Source: Thiothrix winogradskyi
GTDB lineage: Bacteria > Pseudomonadota > Gammaproteobacteria > Thiotrichales > Thiotrichaceae
Direction: 5' to 3'
Assembly: GCF_021650935.1 (NCBI RefSeq)
Contig: NZ_CP091244.1
Coordinates: 4,030,001-4,094,000 of the forward strand
DNA length: 64,000 nt
The position numbers were made by a program, and so were the translations under genes. The notes below the pieces were generated by a model that made no database searches, was not told the origin of the DNA, and was given only the letters and a program-made list of their open reading frames with translations. Shown here piece after piece: positions 16,912-25,185 of this stretch. Numbering within the stretch: position 1 is the first letter of the stretch; each line of letters begins with the position of its first letter.

Positions 16912-18825
16912 TTAGAAACTTCCCTTGAGTTCCAGCCGCACCGTCCGTGGATATTCTTCATGGCGGAAGGCGGTGGATTTTTCTTCCAGCCGTACATCCG
17001 TCAGGTTTTCGATACCGACCCCAAGCTCCAGATGTTTGCTGACAGCTTTGCGTACACCAGCATTCCACACAGTGTAGTCCGGCACATCTGCCTGAATGCC
17101 TGTCGTGGGTGAAGCAATGGTTTGATCGGCAAGGTGTTCGGCTTGCAGGTTAGTTTTCCAGCCATTTTTCTCCCATGCAACGCCTGCGGATAGGGTATGG
17201 CGCGGGCGACGATCCAGCCGTTGCTCATCGCCGTCTTTGGCATCGAGGTATTGGTAACTGGTGTTGAGCTTTAGCCCGTCACGTACTTTCACATCAACCG
17301 CAACTTCTGCGCCACGCAAGCTAGCTTCGTCGGTATTGGCGTAAACCCATTCTTGCACACCACCCGCAAGCGTTTTGTTCAGGCGCGTGTCGATCAGGTT
17401 TTTCACCTTGTTGTCGAAGACGGCGGCATTGAGGTTGAGTTTGCCGTTGTTATAACTTGCGCCCAGTTCCAGCGCGTCATTGGTTTCGGGTTGCAGATCG
17501 GGGTTGCTTTTGATGAGGATACGACCTGCTTGGAAGCTGTAACCGGGGGATACCTGTTTGATGGTCGGGGCACGGAAACCATGACCGTAGCTGGCTTTGA
17601 GAGTTAGCTTGTCGTTGAGGTCGTGAACAATGGAAACACGCGGGCTGGTTTCGCCACCAAAGGTATCGTGTTCATCTTGGCGCACGCCGACGGTAAGGTG
17701 AGTACGCTCAGATAGGGCGATTTCGTCTTGGGCGTAGGCGGATTTGAGAGTGATTTCCGCGCTACCACCGGAGAGTTTGGGGTTTTCCAGCCGCTCGGTG
17801 CGGTGTTCTACGCCAGTAGTAATGAAGTGTTTGTCGCCGAGGGTGAAGCGGGTATTGCCTTCCACCACGGTGTCTTGCAGGGTTTGCGGGTCAGTAGGGG
17901 CAATGCCGTTGGTCGCCGTGTTCACGATGTCAACGCTGCTTTGGTAGGCACGCACTGACGATACGGTGTTGCCTAGCGAGCCTTTCCAGCCCAGTGAGGT
18001 TTGTTGGCGGTCAAGATCGTAACGGCTTTGGTAAGGGCTATTGGTGCGGGTCACGGTGTCATACCAGCGTTCTTCTTGCCCTGCACTGTGTTCCAACTTG
18101 ACGTTGTGACCAGCGGCAGGTTGCCAGTCGGCACTGAGGGACAGTTGTTGTTTGTCACGACCTTCGATGGCGGATTGGCGTGGGTCGAGTTGGCTGGTGA
18201 CGGCGGAACGGCGCGATTGTTGCCCGCCGATGCTGAGTTGCAGGTTGTCGCGCACGCCACCGCTGAGGTTGAGTTCCACATCGTGACCGTCGCCGCCTGC
18301 ATCACCGGAGGCACTGCGACTGGTGAGTTTGGCATCGCCGGTCGGGGTTTGGCTGGGTTTGCGGGTAATGATATTGACGACACCGCCGAGTGCGTCTGAG
18401 CCGTACAGCACGGACATGGGGCCGCGCACGACTTCGATGCGTTCGATTTGTTCGACCGGAATCCAGTCGTATTGGTAGTCGGTGTTGGGACCGATGACAT
18501 CGTTGCTGGCAGGCAGGCGTTTGCCATCAACCAGTAGTAGGGTATGTTTACTTTCTAGCCCGCGCAAGCTGATGGTTTTGCGTCCGCCTGAGCCAACGCC
18601 TTGTAGGCTGATACCGGGTGTGCCGCGCAGGGTTTCCAGTACGTTTTCGCCGCCTTTTTGGGCAATGTCCTTGCGGGTCATGACGGTAACGCTGCTGGGG
18701 GCTTGTTTGACTTTGCTCTCGGTGCGGGTGGCGGTCACGGTAATGTCATCGAGGGTGTCGGGGGTATCAGCGACGGCATTCAGGCTGGTAGCAGCGATGA
18801 GGATGGCGAGTAATTTTTTCGGCAT
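16912..18825 (-). CDS. TonB-dependent outer-membrane receptor
   Basis: A 637-residue receptor: signal peptide to about residue 19, TonB box-like DDITVTATR (26-34), plug domain (about 40-155, with LLVDGKRLPAS and RIEVVRGPMSVLYGSDALGGVVNIIT) and a 22-strand barrel ending in Phe (LKGSF). The substrate is not evident; I see no Met- or Cys-rich cluster that would argue for copper. It lies in the denitrification cluster behind its own TTGAC-type box, so uptake of a metal or cofactor needed for denitrification is a reasonable inference. An AGGAG site precedes the ATG. Confidence 0.9.
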   Translation of the reverse strand: MPKKLLAILIAATSLNAVADTPDTLDDITVTATRTESKVKQAPSSVTVMTRKDIAQKGGENVLETLRGTPGISLQGVGSGGRKTISLRGLESKHTLLLVDGKRLPASNDVIGPNTDYQYDWIPVEQIERIEVVRGPMSVLYGSDALGGVVNIITRKPSQTPTGDAKLTSRSASGDAGGDGHDVELNLSGGVRDNLQLSIGGQQSRRSAVTSQLDPRQSAIEGRDKQQLSLSADWQPAAGHNVKLEHSAGQEERWYDTVTRTNSPYQSRYDLDRQQTSLGWKGSLGNTVSSVRAYQSSVDIVNTATNGIAPTDPQTLQDTVVEGNTRFTLGDKHFITTGVEHRTERLENPKLSGGSAEITLKSAYAQDEIALSERTHLTVGVRQDEHDTFGGETSPRVSIVHDLNDKLTLKASYGHGFRAPTIKQVSPGYSFQAGRILIKSNPDLQPETNDALELGASYNNGKLNLNAAVFDNKVKNLIDTRLNKTLAGGVQEWVYANTDEASLRGAEVAVDVKVRDGLKLNTSYQYLDAKDGDEQRLDRRPRHTLSAGVAWEKNGWKTNLQAEHLADQTIASPTTGIQADVPDYTVWNAGVRKAVSKHLELGVGIENLTDVRLEEKSTAFRHEEYPRTVRLELKGSF

Positions 18826-18887
18826 GACACGGACTCCTTTGAGGTGGGAATTGTTAGCCAGTAGAGCAAAGGTGTGTAAGCCGTGCC

Positions 18888-18901
18888 TTGACTTGGGTTA
18901 A
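18888..18901. promoter_or_regulatory. Dnr/FNR-type box, degenerate, toward norE
   Basis: TTGACTTGGGTTAA, one base off the TTGAC-N4-GTCAA dyad. Centred at 18894.5, its -41.5 spacing predicts a rightward start near 18936, giving norE a 31-base leader; leftward it could also serve the TonB receptor gene. Confidence 0.6.
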
Positions 18902-18917
18902 GTGGGGGGAGCTGATC

Positions 18918-18931
18918 TTGACTTGGGTCAA
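18918..18931. promoter_or_regulatory. Dnr/FNR-type box toward the TonB receptor gene
   Basis: TTGACTTGGGTCAA, full dyad centred at 18924.5. A leftward class II promoter would start near 18883, 58 bases before the receptor ATG. It is 30 bases (about three helical turns) from the first box in this divergent region. Confidence 0.75.
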
Positions 18932-18966
18932 TGTTGGCGGTGTTTGGCTGACCTAAGCTGCACGCC

Positions 18967-19566
18967 ATGAGTTTACTAAATACACCATCGGTTTCCTCCT
19001 CCCCACCTCGCCCTATTCCCCTGCCGGGGGACTTGGCGATGTGGTTTTTTATCCTCGCCGAATTACTGGTGTTTGCGGTGTTTTTCGCCTCTTACGCCTT
19101 TGCCCGCAGCGGCAATGTGGAGCTGTTTAATCACTACCAGCAAACCTTGAACCGTGACATTGGCGCGGCGAATACGGTGATTTTGCTGACCGGTAGTTTG
19201 TTTGTGGTGCTGGCAGTGCAAGCGGTCAAAGCAGGCAGGGCAGTGCTGTGCCGTAACTGGCTGTTGGCTGGTGCGGGAATGGGGTTGTTGTTCCTTATCC
19301 TCAAAGGCATTGAGTTTGCCGACAAGTTTGCGCATGGCATCAGCCTGAGCACCAATACGTTCTACATGTTTTACTTGTCGTTGACGTTTTTTCATTTCAT
19401 GCACGTCATTATGGGGGTGATCATCCTCAGTGCCGTCGCGTGGAAGGCGCATACGGGCGACTATTCTTCCACGCAACACACGGGTGTGGAAACGGGTGCG
19501 TCTTATTGGCACATGGTCGATCTGGTGTGGATTGTGCTGTTCCCGCTGGTTTACGTGATGAGGTGA
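18967..19566 (+). CDS. norE: NorE, cytochrome c oxidase subunit III-like protein
   Basis: A 199-residue protein with five predicted helices and the subunit III pattern: PGDLAMWFFILAELLVFAVFF at the start, GSLFVVLAVQA, and YLSLTFFHFMHVIMGVIILSAVAW followed by YWHMVDLVWIVLFPLVYV. NorE supports NO reductase activity or assembly in denitrifiers; its exact role is unresolved. norF follows after 4 bases. The two TTGAC-type boxes upstream put it in the Dnr regulon. Confidence 0.9.
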   Translation: MSLLNTPSVSSSPPRPIPLPGDLAMWFFILAELLVFAVFFASYAFARSGNVELFNHYQQTLNRDIGAANTVILLTGSLFVVLAVQAVKAGRAVLCRNWLLAGAGMGLLFLILKGIEFADKFAHGISLSTNTFYMFYLSLTFFHFMHVIMGVIILSAVAWKAHTGDYSSTQHTGVETGASYWHMVDLVWIVLFPLVYVMR

Positions 19567-19570
19567 TGGC

Positions 19571-19819
19571 ATGAAAGCGTGGCTGGTGTGGTTGTTATTG
19601 GTGGTGTTGACCTTGCTGACGTGGTGGGCGGGGCAAGCGGGTTATCGCGGGCAATGGCTGGTGCTGGCGTTGTTGGCTTCGGTGTTCATCAAAGGGCATT
19701 TTGTGATTGCGGATTTTATGGGCTTGCGCGGGGTGGCGTTGCGCTGGCGGATGCTGGTGCATGGCTGGTTGGTGCTGGTGTTGGGGTTGATTTTTCTGGC
19801 GTATGGGCTGGGGATGTAA
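19571..19819 (+). CDS. norF: NorF, small membrane protein
   Basis: An 82-residue protein of three hydrophobic helices resembling prokaryotic cytochrome oxidase subunit IV (VFIKGHFVIADFMGLRG...MLVHGWLVLVLGLIF). NorF accompanies NorE in denitrifiers and is accessory to NO reductase. It starts 4 bases after norE and ends 20 bases before the next regulatory box, so norEF is a two-gene unit. Confidence 0.85.
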   Translation: MKAWLVWLLLVVLTLLTWWAGQAGYRGQWLVLALLASVFIKGHFVIADFMGLRGVALRWRMLVHGWLVLVLGLIFLAYGLGM

Positions 19820-19839
19820 CCTAATCACCGCAATAGCCC

Positions 19840-19853
19840 TTGACCTGAATCAA
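19840..19853. promoter_or_regulatory. Dnr/FNR-type box before the hemerythrin-norQ operon
   Basis: TTGACCTGAATCAA, a TTGAC-N4-(G/A)TCAA site centred at 19846.5; predicted start near 19888 and hemerythrin ATG at 19913. Confidence 0.75.
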
Positions 19854-19912
19854 TGTCCCCCACGCTGCCATGCCCTAACCTTGCGCCATGCTTGACTTTA
19901 AAGGGTATGACA

Positions 19913-20347
19913 ATGGCTTACACTGAACCTTACGCTGCGGACTGGGATGCCTTGCCGAATGTGGCAATGCCGTTTATGAACACGGTACACAGCGAGGAGT
20001 TGGCACTGGTGTCGCGCTTGCTGGCAGACCTCGAAAACGCTGCCGCACCCACCGTTATTGACGCGCAACTTGCCGCGTGGGTAGACCACACCAAGGCACA
20101 TTTCGCCCGCGAAGAACGCCTGATGCACGAATACAATTTCTTCGCCACGCCCTGCCATCAGGGAGAACACGAAACGGCGTTGTTGCAATTGCTCGGCGTG
20201 CAACAGCAATGGTTACGCAAGCGTGATACCGCGATGTTGCAAGTTTACATCCAACACTGGCGCGAATGGTTGCAACAACACATCAGCACGATGGATTTTG
20301 TGACGGCGCAATTCCTCAGCCAGTTGAATGTGCAGGTGGAGCTGTAA
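19913..20347 (+). CDS. Bacteriohemerythrin-like protein
   Basis: A 144-residue four-helix protein with the di-iron ligand pattern: H26 in NTVHSEELALV, HTKAHFAREERLM (His and Glu), CHQGEH and HISTMD. The ATG at 19913 is chosen because AAGGG lies 7 bases before it; an ATG two codons earlier is too close to that site. It binds O2 and possibly NO. It is cotranscribed with norQ (TAATG overlap) behind a TTGAC-type box, suggesting NO/O2 sensing, buffering or delivery during denitrification. Confidence 0.85.
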   Translation: MAYTEPYAADWDALPNVAMPFMNTVHSEELALVSRLLADLENAAAPTVIDAQLAAWVDHTKAHFAREERLMHEYNFFATPCHQGEHETALLQLLGVQQQWLRKRDTAMLQVYIQHWREWLQQHISTMDFVTAQFLSQLNVQVEL

Positions 20348-21129
20348 TGACTGCCGCCATCCCCCATTACCAAGCACAAGCGCAGGAAGTGACGTTGTTT
20401 GAACACGCCTTCCGCCGCCAATTGCCTGTCTTGCTCAAAGGCCCCACGGGTTGCGGCAAAACCCGCTTCGTCGAACACATGGCCGCCAAACTCGGCAGGC
20501 CGCTGTACACGGTTGCCTGCCACGACGATTTAAGCGCGGCGGATTTGGTCGGGCGGCATCTCATCGGCGATGGCGAAACCTACTGGAACGACGGCCCCTT
20601 AACCCGTGCGGTGCGCGAAGGTGCAATCTGCTATCTGGACGAAGTGGTGGAAGCCCGCAAAGATACCACCGTGATCTTGCACCCACTTTCCGACAACCGC
20701 CGCATCCTGCCCATCGAACGCACTGGCGAAACCTTACACGCGCCGCCCGAATTCATGCTGGTGGTATCCTACAATCCCGGCTACCAAAATTTGCTCAAGG
20801 GCATGAAACCCTCCACCCGCCAGCGTTTCGTGGCACTGCGTTTCGACTATCCCAAACCAGAGATCGAAACCCGCATCGTGGCACAAGAAACCGGGGCGGA
20901 TGACAAACTTGCCGCGCAATTGGTGAAGTTGGCAAACGCCTTGCGGGTGCTAAAAGAACACGATCTGGAAGAATCCGCCTCCACCCGTTTGCTGGTCTAT
21001 ACCGCCACGCTAATGCAGGACGGTTTCGAGCCACTCGCCGCCTGTCGCGCCGCGCTGGTTGAGCCGCTAACCGATGACCCCGAAACGGTGGAAGCCTTGA
21101 TGGAAGTGGTTAATACATTTTTCGCCTAA
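20347..21129 (+). CDS. norQ: NorQ, MoxR/CbbQ-type AAA+ ATPase
   Basis: A 260-residue AAA+ protein with Walker A GPTGCGKT (residues 32-39), Walker B CYLDEV (95-100), NPGYQ sensor region and an arginine-finger segment STRQRF. NorQ acts with the VWA protein NorD to insert the non-haem FeB iron or activate NorCB. The start at 20347 overlaps the hemerythrin stop; a longer in-frame start inside the hemerythrin gene is rejected. Its 3' end overlaps convergent dnr by 4 bases. norD lies beyond dnr rather than adjacent. Confidence 0.93.
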   Translation: MTAAIPHYQAQAQEVTLFEHAFRRQLPVLLKGPTGCGKTRFVEHMAAKLGRPLYTVACHDDLSAADLVGRHLIGDGETYWNDGPLTRAVREGAICYLDEVVEARKDTTVILHPLSDNRRILPIERTGETLHAPPEFMLVVSYNPGYQNLLKGMKPSTRQRFVALRFDYPKPEIETRIVAQETGADDKLAAQLVKLANALRVLKEHDLEESASTRLLVYTATLMQDGFEPLAACRAALVEPLTDDPETVEALMEVVNTFFA

Positions 21130-21818
21130 AGCTCGATACGTACCAACGCCTCCAGCGCAGCCACATCCAGCAAGGTAATGTGCTGATCATTCACCGCAAT
21201 CAGTTCTTGGCTGGTGAGGCGTTTGAGGATACGCGAGAACGTTTCCGGCTTGATCGACAGGCGCGAAGCCACCACATGCTTGGGTACATCCAGTACAATG
21301 CGGTCACAAGCAGCATCACTGCACCGCATTTCCAGCAACCAAATCACGAGGCGGAAAGTGGCATTATGCAGCGTCAAACGGTCAACTTCGTTCAGCAGCC
21401 AGTGCATCCGGCGGCTCATCAACCCCATCATGCCGAAACACAGGTCGATGGAAGAACGCAGTATCTGTTCGTATTGCGCCGCATTGATGCCCACCACTAC
21501 TGCTGGCTTGAGTGCCACCGCGTGTACCGGATACTGCCGCCCGCCTATGAACAGCACCGCTTCGGCGAAACTGCTACCGGGCGCAATAATATCCACCACT
21601 TTCTCATCGCCATTCGGGGTCAGGCGGAACAGTTTCATAAACCCCTTGCTGCACACGAAGACTTCGTTCAGCGGGTCGCCCTGCCGAAACAGGAATTCGC
21701 CTTCGTTCAAGGTGTACAAATGCGCCGTATCCACCAGTGCATTGAACTGATCCGGTTCAAGCGCACGGAACAACGGTGAGCGATGTAAAACAGTCAGGGT
21801 GTAATTATCAAATTTCAT
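21126..21818 (-). CDS. dnr: Dnr, Crp/Fnr-family regulator of denitrification
   Basis: A 230-residue regulator: cyclic-nucleotide-type sensor barrel (about 15-120), dimer helix, and C-terminal winged helix with recognition segment VPKHVVASRLSIKPETFSRILKRL (about 178-201). The four-Cys N-terminal cluster of Fnr is absent, which fits Dnr/Nnr proteins that sense NO through haem. The SRIL recognition helix suits TTGA-type half sites. The ATG at 21818 gives the family-like N-terminus; a start at 21866 would overlap norD. It is the likely activator of the TTGAC-N4-GTCAA sites found across the window. Confidence 0.88.
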   Translation of the reverse strand: MKFDNYTLTVLHRSPLFRALEPDQFNALVDTAHLYTLNEGEFLFRQGDPLNEVFVCSKGFMKLFRLTPNGDEKVVDIIAPGSSFAEAVLFIGGRQYPVHAVALKPAVVVGINAAQYEQILRSSIDLCFGMMGLMSRRMHWLLNEVDRLTLHNATFRLVIWLLEMRCSDAACDRIVLDVPKHVVASRLSIKPETFSRILKRLTSQELIAVNDQHITLLDVAALEALVRIEL

Positions 21819-21834
21819 GCGATAAAGGCTAACA

Positions 21835-23505
21835 ATGGAAGAATGGGTCGGTAAAGTCTGGCACAAACTGGTAACACGCAGTGTAACTCATGACTACCCG
21901 CAAGCACGGGTAGATTTGGACGAAATGCGTAAAACCCTTGGCATTGTGTTACGCGCCTTGAGCGGCGACGCGGGTTTGCAAATCCGCCAAAGCACCGACG
22001 TTGCCAGCAATGTCCCGCGCAAGCTGATGCAACGCATTGCCGGAACAGGGCTGAAAACCCAAGCTGCATGGCGTGATGCCGACAGCCTGAATTTGCCCGA
22101 CAGCATCGCGCTGTTCCCGCAACGTGAACTTAACCGCGAGATGTATTTGTGGCTAACGGTTGCTAGTAGCAGGTCGGACTTCAGTTCGACAACCCGCCAC
22201 CAACGCCTCCTCAGCGCATGGCAAACCCTCCACCCCGAAGCCATCGAACTCCCCCTAACCCTGATCCCGCCACCCAACGCCCCACCGCTCACCACGCCTG
22301 TTTCCTTGGCAGAGCCTGCGCCCCCCGAACCCAACCCCAATAGCCAAGCCACCTCCGCCAGCAGCAAACGCCAACGTGCCGATCGCACCGAGATGCCCGA
22401 CGGTAAAAGCGGGCTACTGATGTTCCGCCTCGAAAGCCTGTTTTCGTGGACAGAATACCTACCGGTTGACCGCACCAGTGAAGAGGATGACAACGACAAT
22501 GCTGCCCGTGCTGCTGAAGACATGGATGTGATCACCGTCGCACATGACCGCCACAGCAGTTCCCACAAAATCAAACTGGATCTGGATTTGCCCAGCCCCG
22601 AATACGACGACATTCCGCTGGGCATAGGAATCCCCTTGCCGGAATGGGATTACCGCAAACAACGCCTGCTCCCCGACCATTGCCGCCTGCAGGTCATGCT
22701 GCCGCGTGGGGCGCAAGCACAGAGCCTGCCCTCTCGCCTGCAAGCCGCAACCCGCAAACTGCGCCGCCGCTTTGAAGCCGTGCAACCGCGCCGTGAATGG
22801 CTCAACCATCAGCCAGACGGTAGCGAACTCGACATGGATAGTTACCTTTTGCACCTGACAGACAGCCAACGCGGGCAACACGACCTTCCGGCAGTTTACC
22901 GTGATTGCCGCGAACAGGGACGCGATTTGTCATGCCTACTGCTAGCGGATTTTTCCATGTCGACCGACAGTTGGGTAAGCAATAGCTCCCGGGTCGTGGA
23001 TGTGGTGCGTGATGCCCTCATCCTGTTCGGGGAAAGCCTGAGTGCCACCCGTGACCGTTTCGCCCTGTACGGGTTTGCGTCGGTCAATCGCCAGAATGTG
23101 CGCCTTTACCACCTGAAAAAGTTCACCGAACGCTACGACGCGCAAGTACGCGGGCGCATTATGGCTACCCAGCCCGGCTATTACACCCGCATGGGGGCAG
23201 CAATCCGCCACGCCACGCAATTGCTGGAAGCTGAGCCATCGCAACAAAAACTGCTATTGCTGCTGACTGATGGCAAGCCGAATGACCTCGACATTTACGA
23301 AGGGCGTTACGGGCTGGAAGACACCCGCATGGCATTACAGGAAGCGCGGCGCAAAGGTTTGAAACCGTTTTGCGTCACCATTGACGACAAGGCAGAAGAT
23401 TATTTGCCGCGTCTGTTTGGGCAAAACGGCTGGGTGCTGTTGAAAAAGGTGGAGGAGTTACCACAGAAACTATCGCAGTTGTATGCATTACTGACAGGGC
23501 GCTAA
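21835..23505 (+). CDS. norD: NorD, von Willebrand A domain protein for NO reductase activation
   Basis: A 556-residue cytoplasmic protein with a poorly conserved N-terminal half, a Pro-rich linker (about 145-175), an acidic stretch (EEDDNDNAARAAEDMD) and a C-terminal VWA domain whose metal site begins LLADFSMSTDSW and continues TRMGAAIRHAT and LLTDGKPND. It partners NorQ. Its ATG is only 16 bases from the divergent dnr ATG, preceded by AAAGG. It is somewhat shorter than the usual NorD, and a palindrome-like sequence inside the coding region (22173-22190) encodes an atypical Ser-rich patch. Parts recur in the scar at 1950-2176. Confidence 0.9.
   Translation: MEEWVGKVWHKLVTRSVTHDYPQARVDLDEMRKTLGIVLRALSGDAGLQIRQSTDVASNVPRKLMQRIAGTGLKTQAAWRDADSLNLPDSIALFPQRELNREMYLWLTVASSRSDFSSTTRHQRLLSAWQTLHPEAIELPLTLIPPPNAPPLTTPVSLAEPAPPEPNPNSQATSASSKRQRADRTEMPDGKSGLLMFRLESLFSWTEYLPVDRTSEEDDNDNAARAAEDMDVITVAHDRHSSSHKIKLDLDLPSPEYDDIPLGIGIPLPEWDYRKQRLLPDHCRLQVMLPRGAQAQSLPSRLQAATRKLRRRFEAVQPRREWLNHQPDGSELDMDSYLLHLTDSQRGQHDLPAVYRDCREQGRDLSCLLLADFSMSTDSWVSNSSRVVDVVRDALILFGESLSATRDRFALYGFASVNRQNVRLYHLKKFTERYDAQVRGRIMATQPGYYTRMGAAIRHATQLLEAEPSQQKLLLLLTDGKPNDLDIYEGRYGLEDTRMALQEARRKGLKPFCVTIDDKAEDYLPRLFGQNGWVLLKKVEELPQKLSQLYALLTGR
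22173..22190. repeat. REP-like palindrome inside norD
   Basis: GTCGGACT-TC-AGTTCGAC, 7 of 8 dyad pairs, resembling the common intergenic GTCGGACTnnAGTCCGAC repeat. It is read in frame as part of SSRSDFSSTTR between two conserved NorD stretches (REMYLWLTV and RHQRLLSAWQ). Confidence 0.45.
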
Positions 23506-23538
23506 GTCATGCCTGCAAGCCCTTGCGACTACTCCCTT

Positions 23539-23639
23539 TGAGGTACGAACCTCACCTACCCAGCGGTAATCCGGCAGTCCAATAGTGGGCGTACTCGTCC
23601 CATGCTAGCATCTCCGCTATCATTTGTTAGGATGTTAGC
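23539..23639. other. Gap after norD with two inverted repeats
   Basis: The 138-base gap 23506-23643 carries TGAGGT-N4-ACCTCA (23539-23554) and GCTAGCATC (23604-23612) paired with GATGTTAGC (23631-23639), one mismatch. Neither has a T-run, so they are not clear terminators. The second lies directly before the SulP pseudogene start. Confidence 0.4.
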
Positions 23640-23643
23640 TACA

Positions 23644-24357
23644 ATGCCTGTGCCACCCTCCGCCAGTAGCACGAAGTCTCAACCGGATTCCGCCGCTTTT
23701 CAAGCCCGCTACGTTAGCCGGGACATCGCCGCCGGTATGGTAACGGGTATTGTCGCCATTCCCCTGTCTGTTGGCATCGCCATGATATCGAATTACCCGA
23801 TCAAGGTAGGACTAGCCACCGTCGTTTTCGCCAGCCTTGTGGGTTGGCTGTTCGCCTGGTTTCGCCCAGGCAATTATATCGGCAGCCCCGGTATTGCTGC
23901 GGGGCTTGCACCTGTTCTGGCATTGGGCGTTGCCTCCTTTGGCGTGCAAAACATGGCATTCTGCATTTTTCTGACCGCCATTATTCAAGCCATTATCTGG
24001 AAATATAACTGACAAAAATATTTACTGGTTGCTGTACCCATTTATCTGGTTGAAGGTTTACTGGCTGGGGTCGGTTTGACCATTTTCATGAAATTTTTCA
24101 GCTTTACCTATGAAATAAATCCCAGTACCGTATCACCAGATACGTTCTGGAATATGGCACGTATTCAAATGCTGCTCATTTCATTAACGGCATATGCGTT
24201 ATTTGTAGCACTTATTTACCGTTTCAAAAACACACTCCCCGCATTACACGGCGCAGTACATTTTGTCATTTATTTGAATCATGAAAAGATGGCGGCAGCC
24301 CAGATTGTGCGCCGTTACATCGATACATTAAAACGGGATAGTGGTGGTGTGAGTTAA
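23644..24357 (+). pseudogene. SulP-family anion transporter, nonsense mutation and internal deletion
   Basis: From the ATG at 23644 the frame encodes a SulP-type N-terminus (RDIAAGMVTGIVAIPLSVGIA, then NYIGSPGIAAGLAPVL) until a TGA at 24010-24012 after IIWKYN. The same frame then continues without interruption (QKYLLVAVPIYLVEGLLAGVGL...) to 24357, so one base change, perhaps TGG to TGA, explains the stop. After ALIYRFKNTLPAL the remaining helices and most of the C-terminal domain are missing, indicating a further in-frame deletion near 24245. Not functional as it stands. Confidence 0.75.
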
Positions 24358-24373
24358 TCATGCCACTAGCAAT

Positions 24374-24440
24374 CAAACGACTCACGAGGGTGTAGAAAAA
24401 CCCGAATCTGATCATCCCATCCAGATCGGGCAGTCGTTTG
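24374..24440. repeat. Long imperfect hairpin
   Basis: Outer arms CAAACGACT (24374-24382) and AGTCGTTTG (24432-24440) pair perfectly; inner arms CCCGAATCTG (24401-24410) and CAGATCGGG (24422-24430) pair with one bulge. It covers the broken 3' end of the methyltransferase stub, so it may be the remains of a mobile palindromic element that interrupted that gene. Confidence 0.5.
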
Positions 24441-24576
24441 GGTGAATGGCTGTATCGAGGTTGGGTGCAAGTTGCTGAATCAATTGCAGCGAGGTTTCAA
24501 GGCTAGGCGCGTACCAACTGACACTAGCCGAATCTTTGGTCTGATAGACATTATCCCAATGGTCTTGTTGGTTCAT
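24412..24576 (-). pseudogene. N-terminal stub of a class I methyltransferase
   Basis: The ATG at 24576 begins a 54-codon frame reading NQQDHWDNVYQTKDSASVSW, then YAPSLETSLQLIQQLAP. This matches the usual opening of small SAM-dependent methyltransferases (WDxxYxxKxxxxVSWY), just before the SAM-binding glycine loop, which is missing. The frame ends in the hairpin at 24374-24440. It lies 16 bases after nrdG on the same strand and probably was once the next gene. Confidence 0.65.
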
Positions 24577-24591
24577 CGTTACCTATTCGAT

Positions 24592-25185
24592 TTATGGTAT
24601 GGGTTTCCGGCAAGTCTGCAATACATGCCGCTTGACCCCGCGTTTTGCCAGTAATGTTGTCAATTGTTTAATATCCTCCGTCATCAATAAGCTTGGGTCA
24701 ACGGTTGTTCTGATTTCATAATCAACATGCTTGGCAGCCAGCAGTAAGTCTAAGCTTTCCTCCGCCTTGAAACCACTACCCGCCAGTCCCGTCACTTTTT
24801 TGTAGGCATGGAACGGGGCTTTGATGTCCAGCCCCACCCAATCCACATAAGGCAACACTTTCGCCAAGCGTGCAGGCATGATCCCCGCTGTGTGCAAAGC
24901 AATCTTGAATCCCAATGCTTTCACCACCTGCATTGCTTCCGGCAGACGTGGCTGTAACAAGGGTTCGCCGCCGCTGAACACCACCCCGTCCAGAAATCCG
25001 ACCCTTTCCCGCAAAAAACGCATCACTTCTGCCCATTCCAGCGTACTGGGCACATCGGTACGTAATAGGTGCGGATTATGGCAGTAGCTGCAATGCCACG
25101 GGCAGCCCTGACAAAACAATACGGCTGCCAAATGCCCCGGAAAGTCGATGCTGGTCAGCGGAACCATCCCGCCTAGCTGTAACAC
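24592..25185 (-). CDS. nrdG: Anaerobic ribonucleotide reductase activating enzyme
   Basis: A 197-residue radical SAM protein with the [4Fe-4S] motif C28-x3-C32-x2-C35 (CPWHCSYC), FSGGEPLLQ and HTAG strands. It cleaves SAM to install the glycyl radical on NrdD. The start is the GTG at 25185, giving the conserved MLQLGGMVPLTSIDFPG opening with AGGA 8 bases before; the ATG at 25167 would cut this off. It overlaps the glycyl-radical subunit gene by 13 bases. Here the radical-bearing glycine is on a separate small protein, so NrdG must act on that partner. Confidence 0.93.
   Translation of the reverse strand: MLQLGGMVPLTSIDFPGHLAAVLFCQGCPWHCSYCHNPHLLRTDVPSTLEWAEVMRFLRERVGFLDGVVFSGGEPLLQPRLPEAMQVVKALGFKIALHTAGIMPARLAKVLPYVDWVGLDIKAPFHAYKKVTGLAGSGFKAEESLDLLLAAKHVDYEIRTTVDPSLLMTEDIKQLTTLLAKRGVKRHVLQTCRKPIP

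Noticed and set aside
21819..21866. Longer start for dnr at 21866
   Set aside because: It would extend the protein across the norD start and add residues not typical of the family; the ATG at 21818 gives the expected N-terminus.
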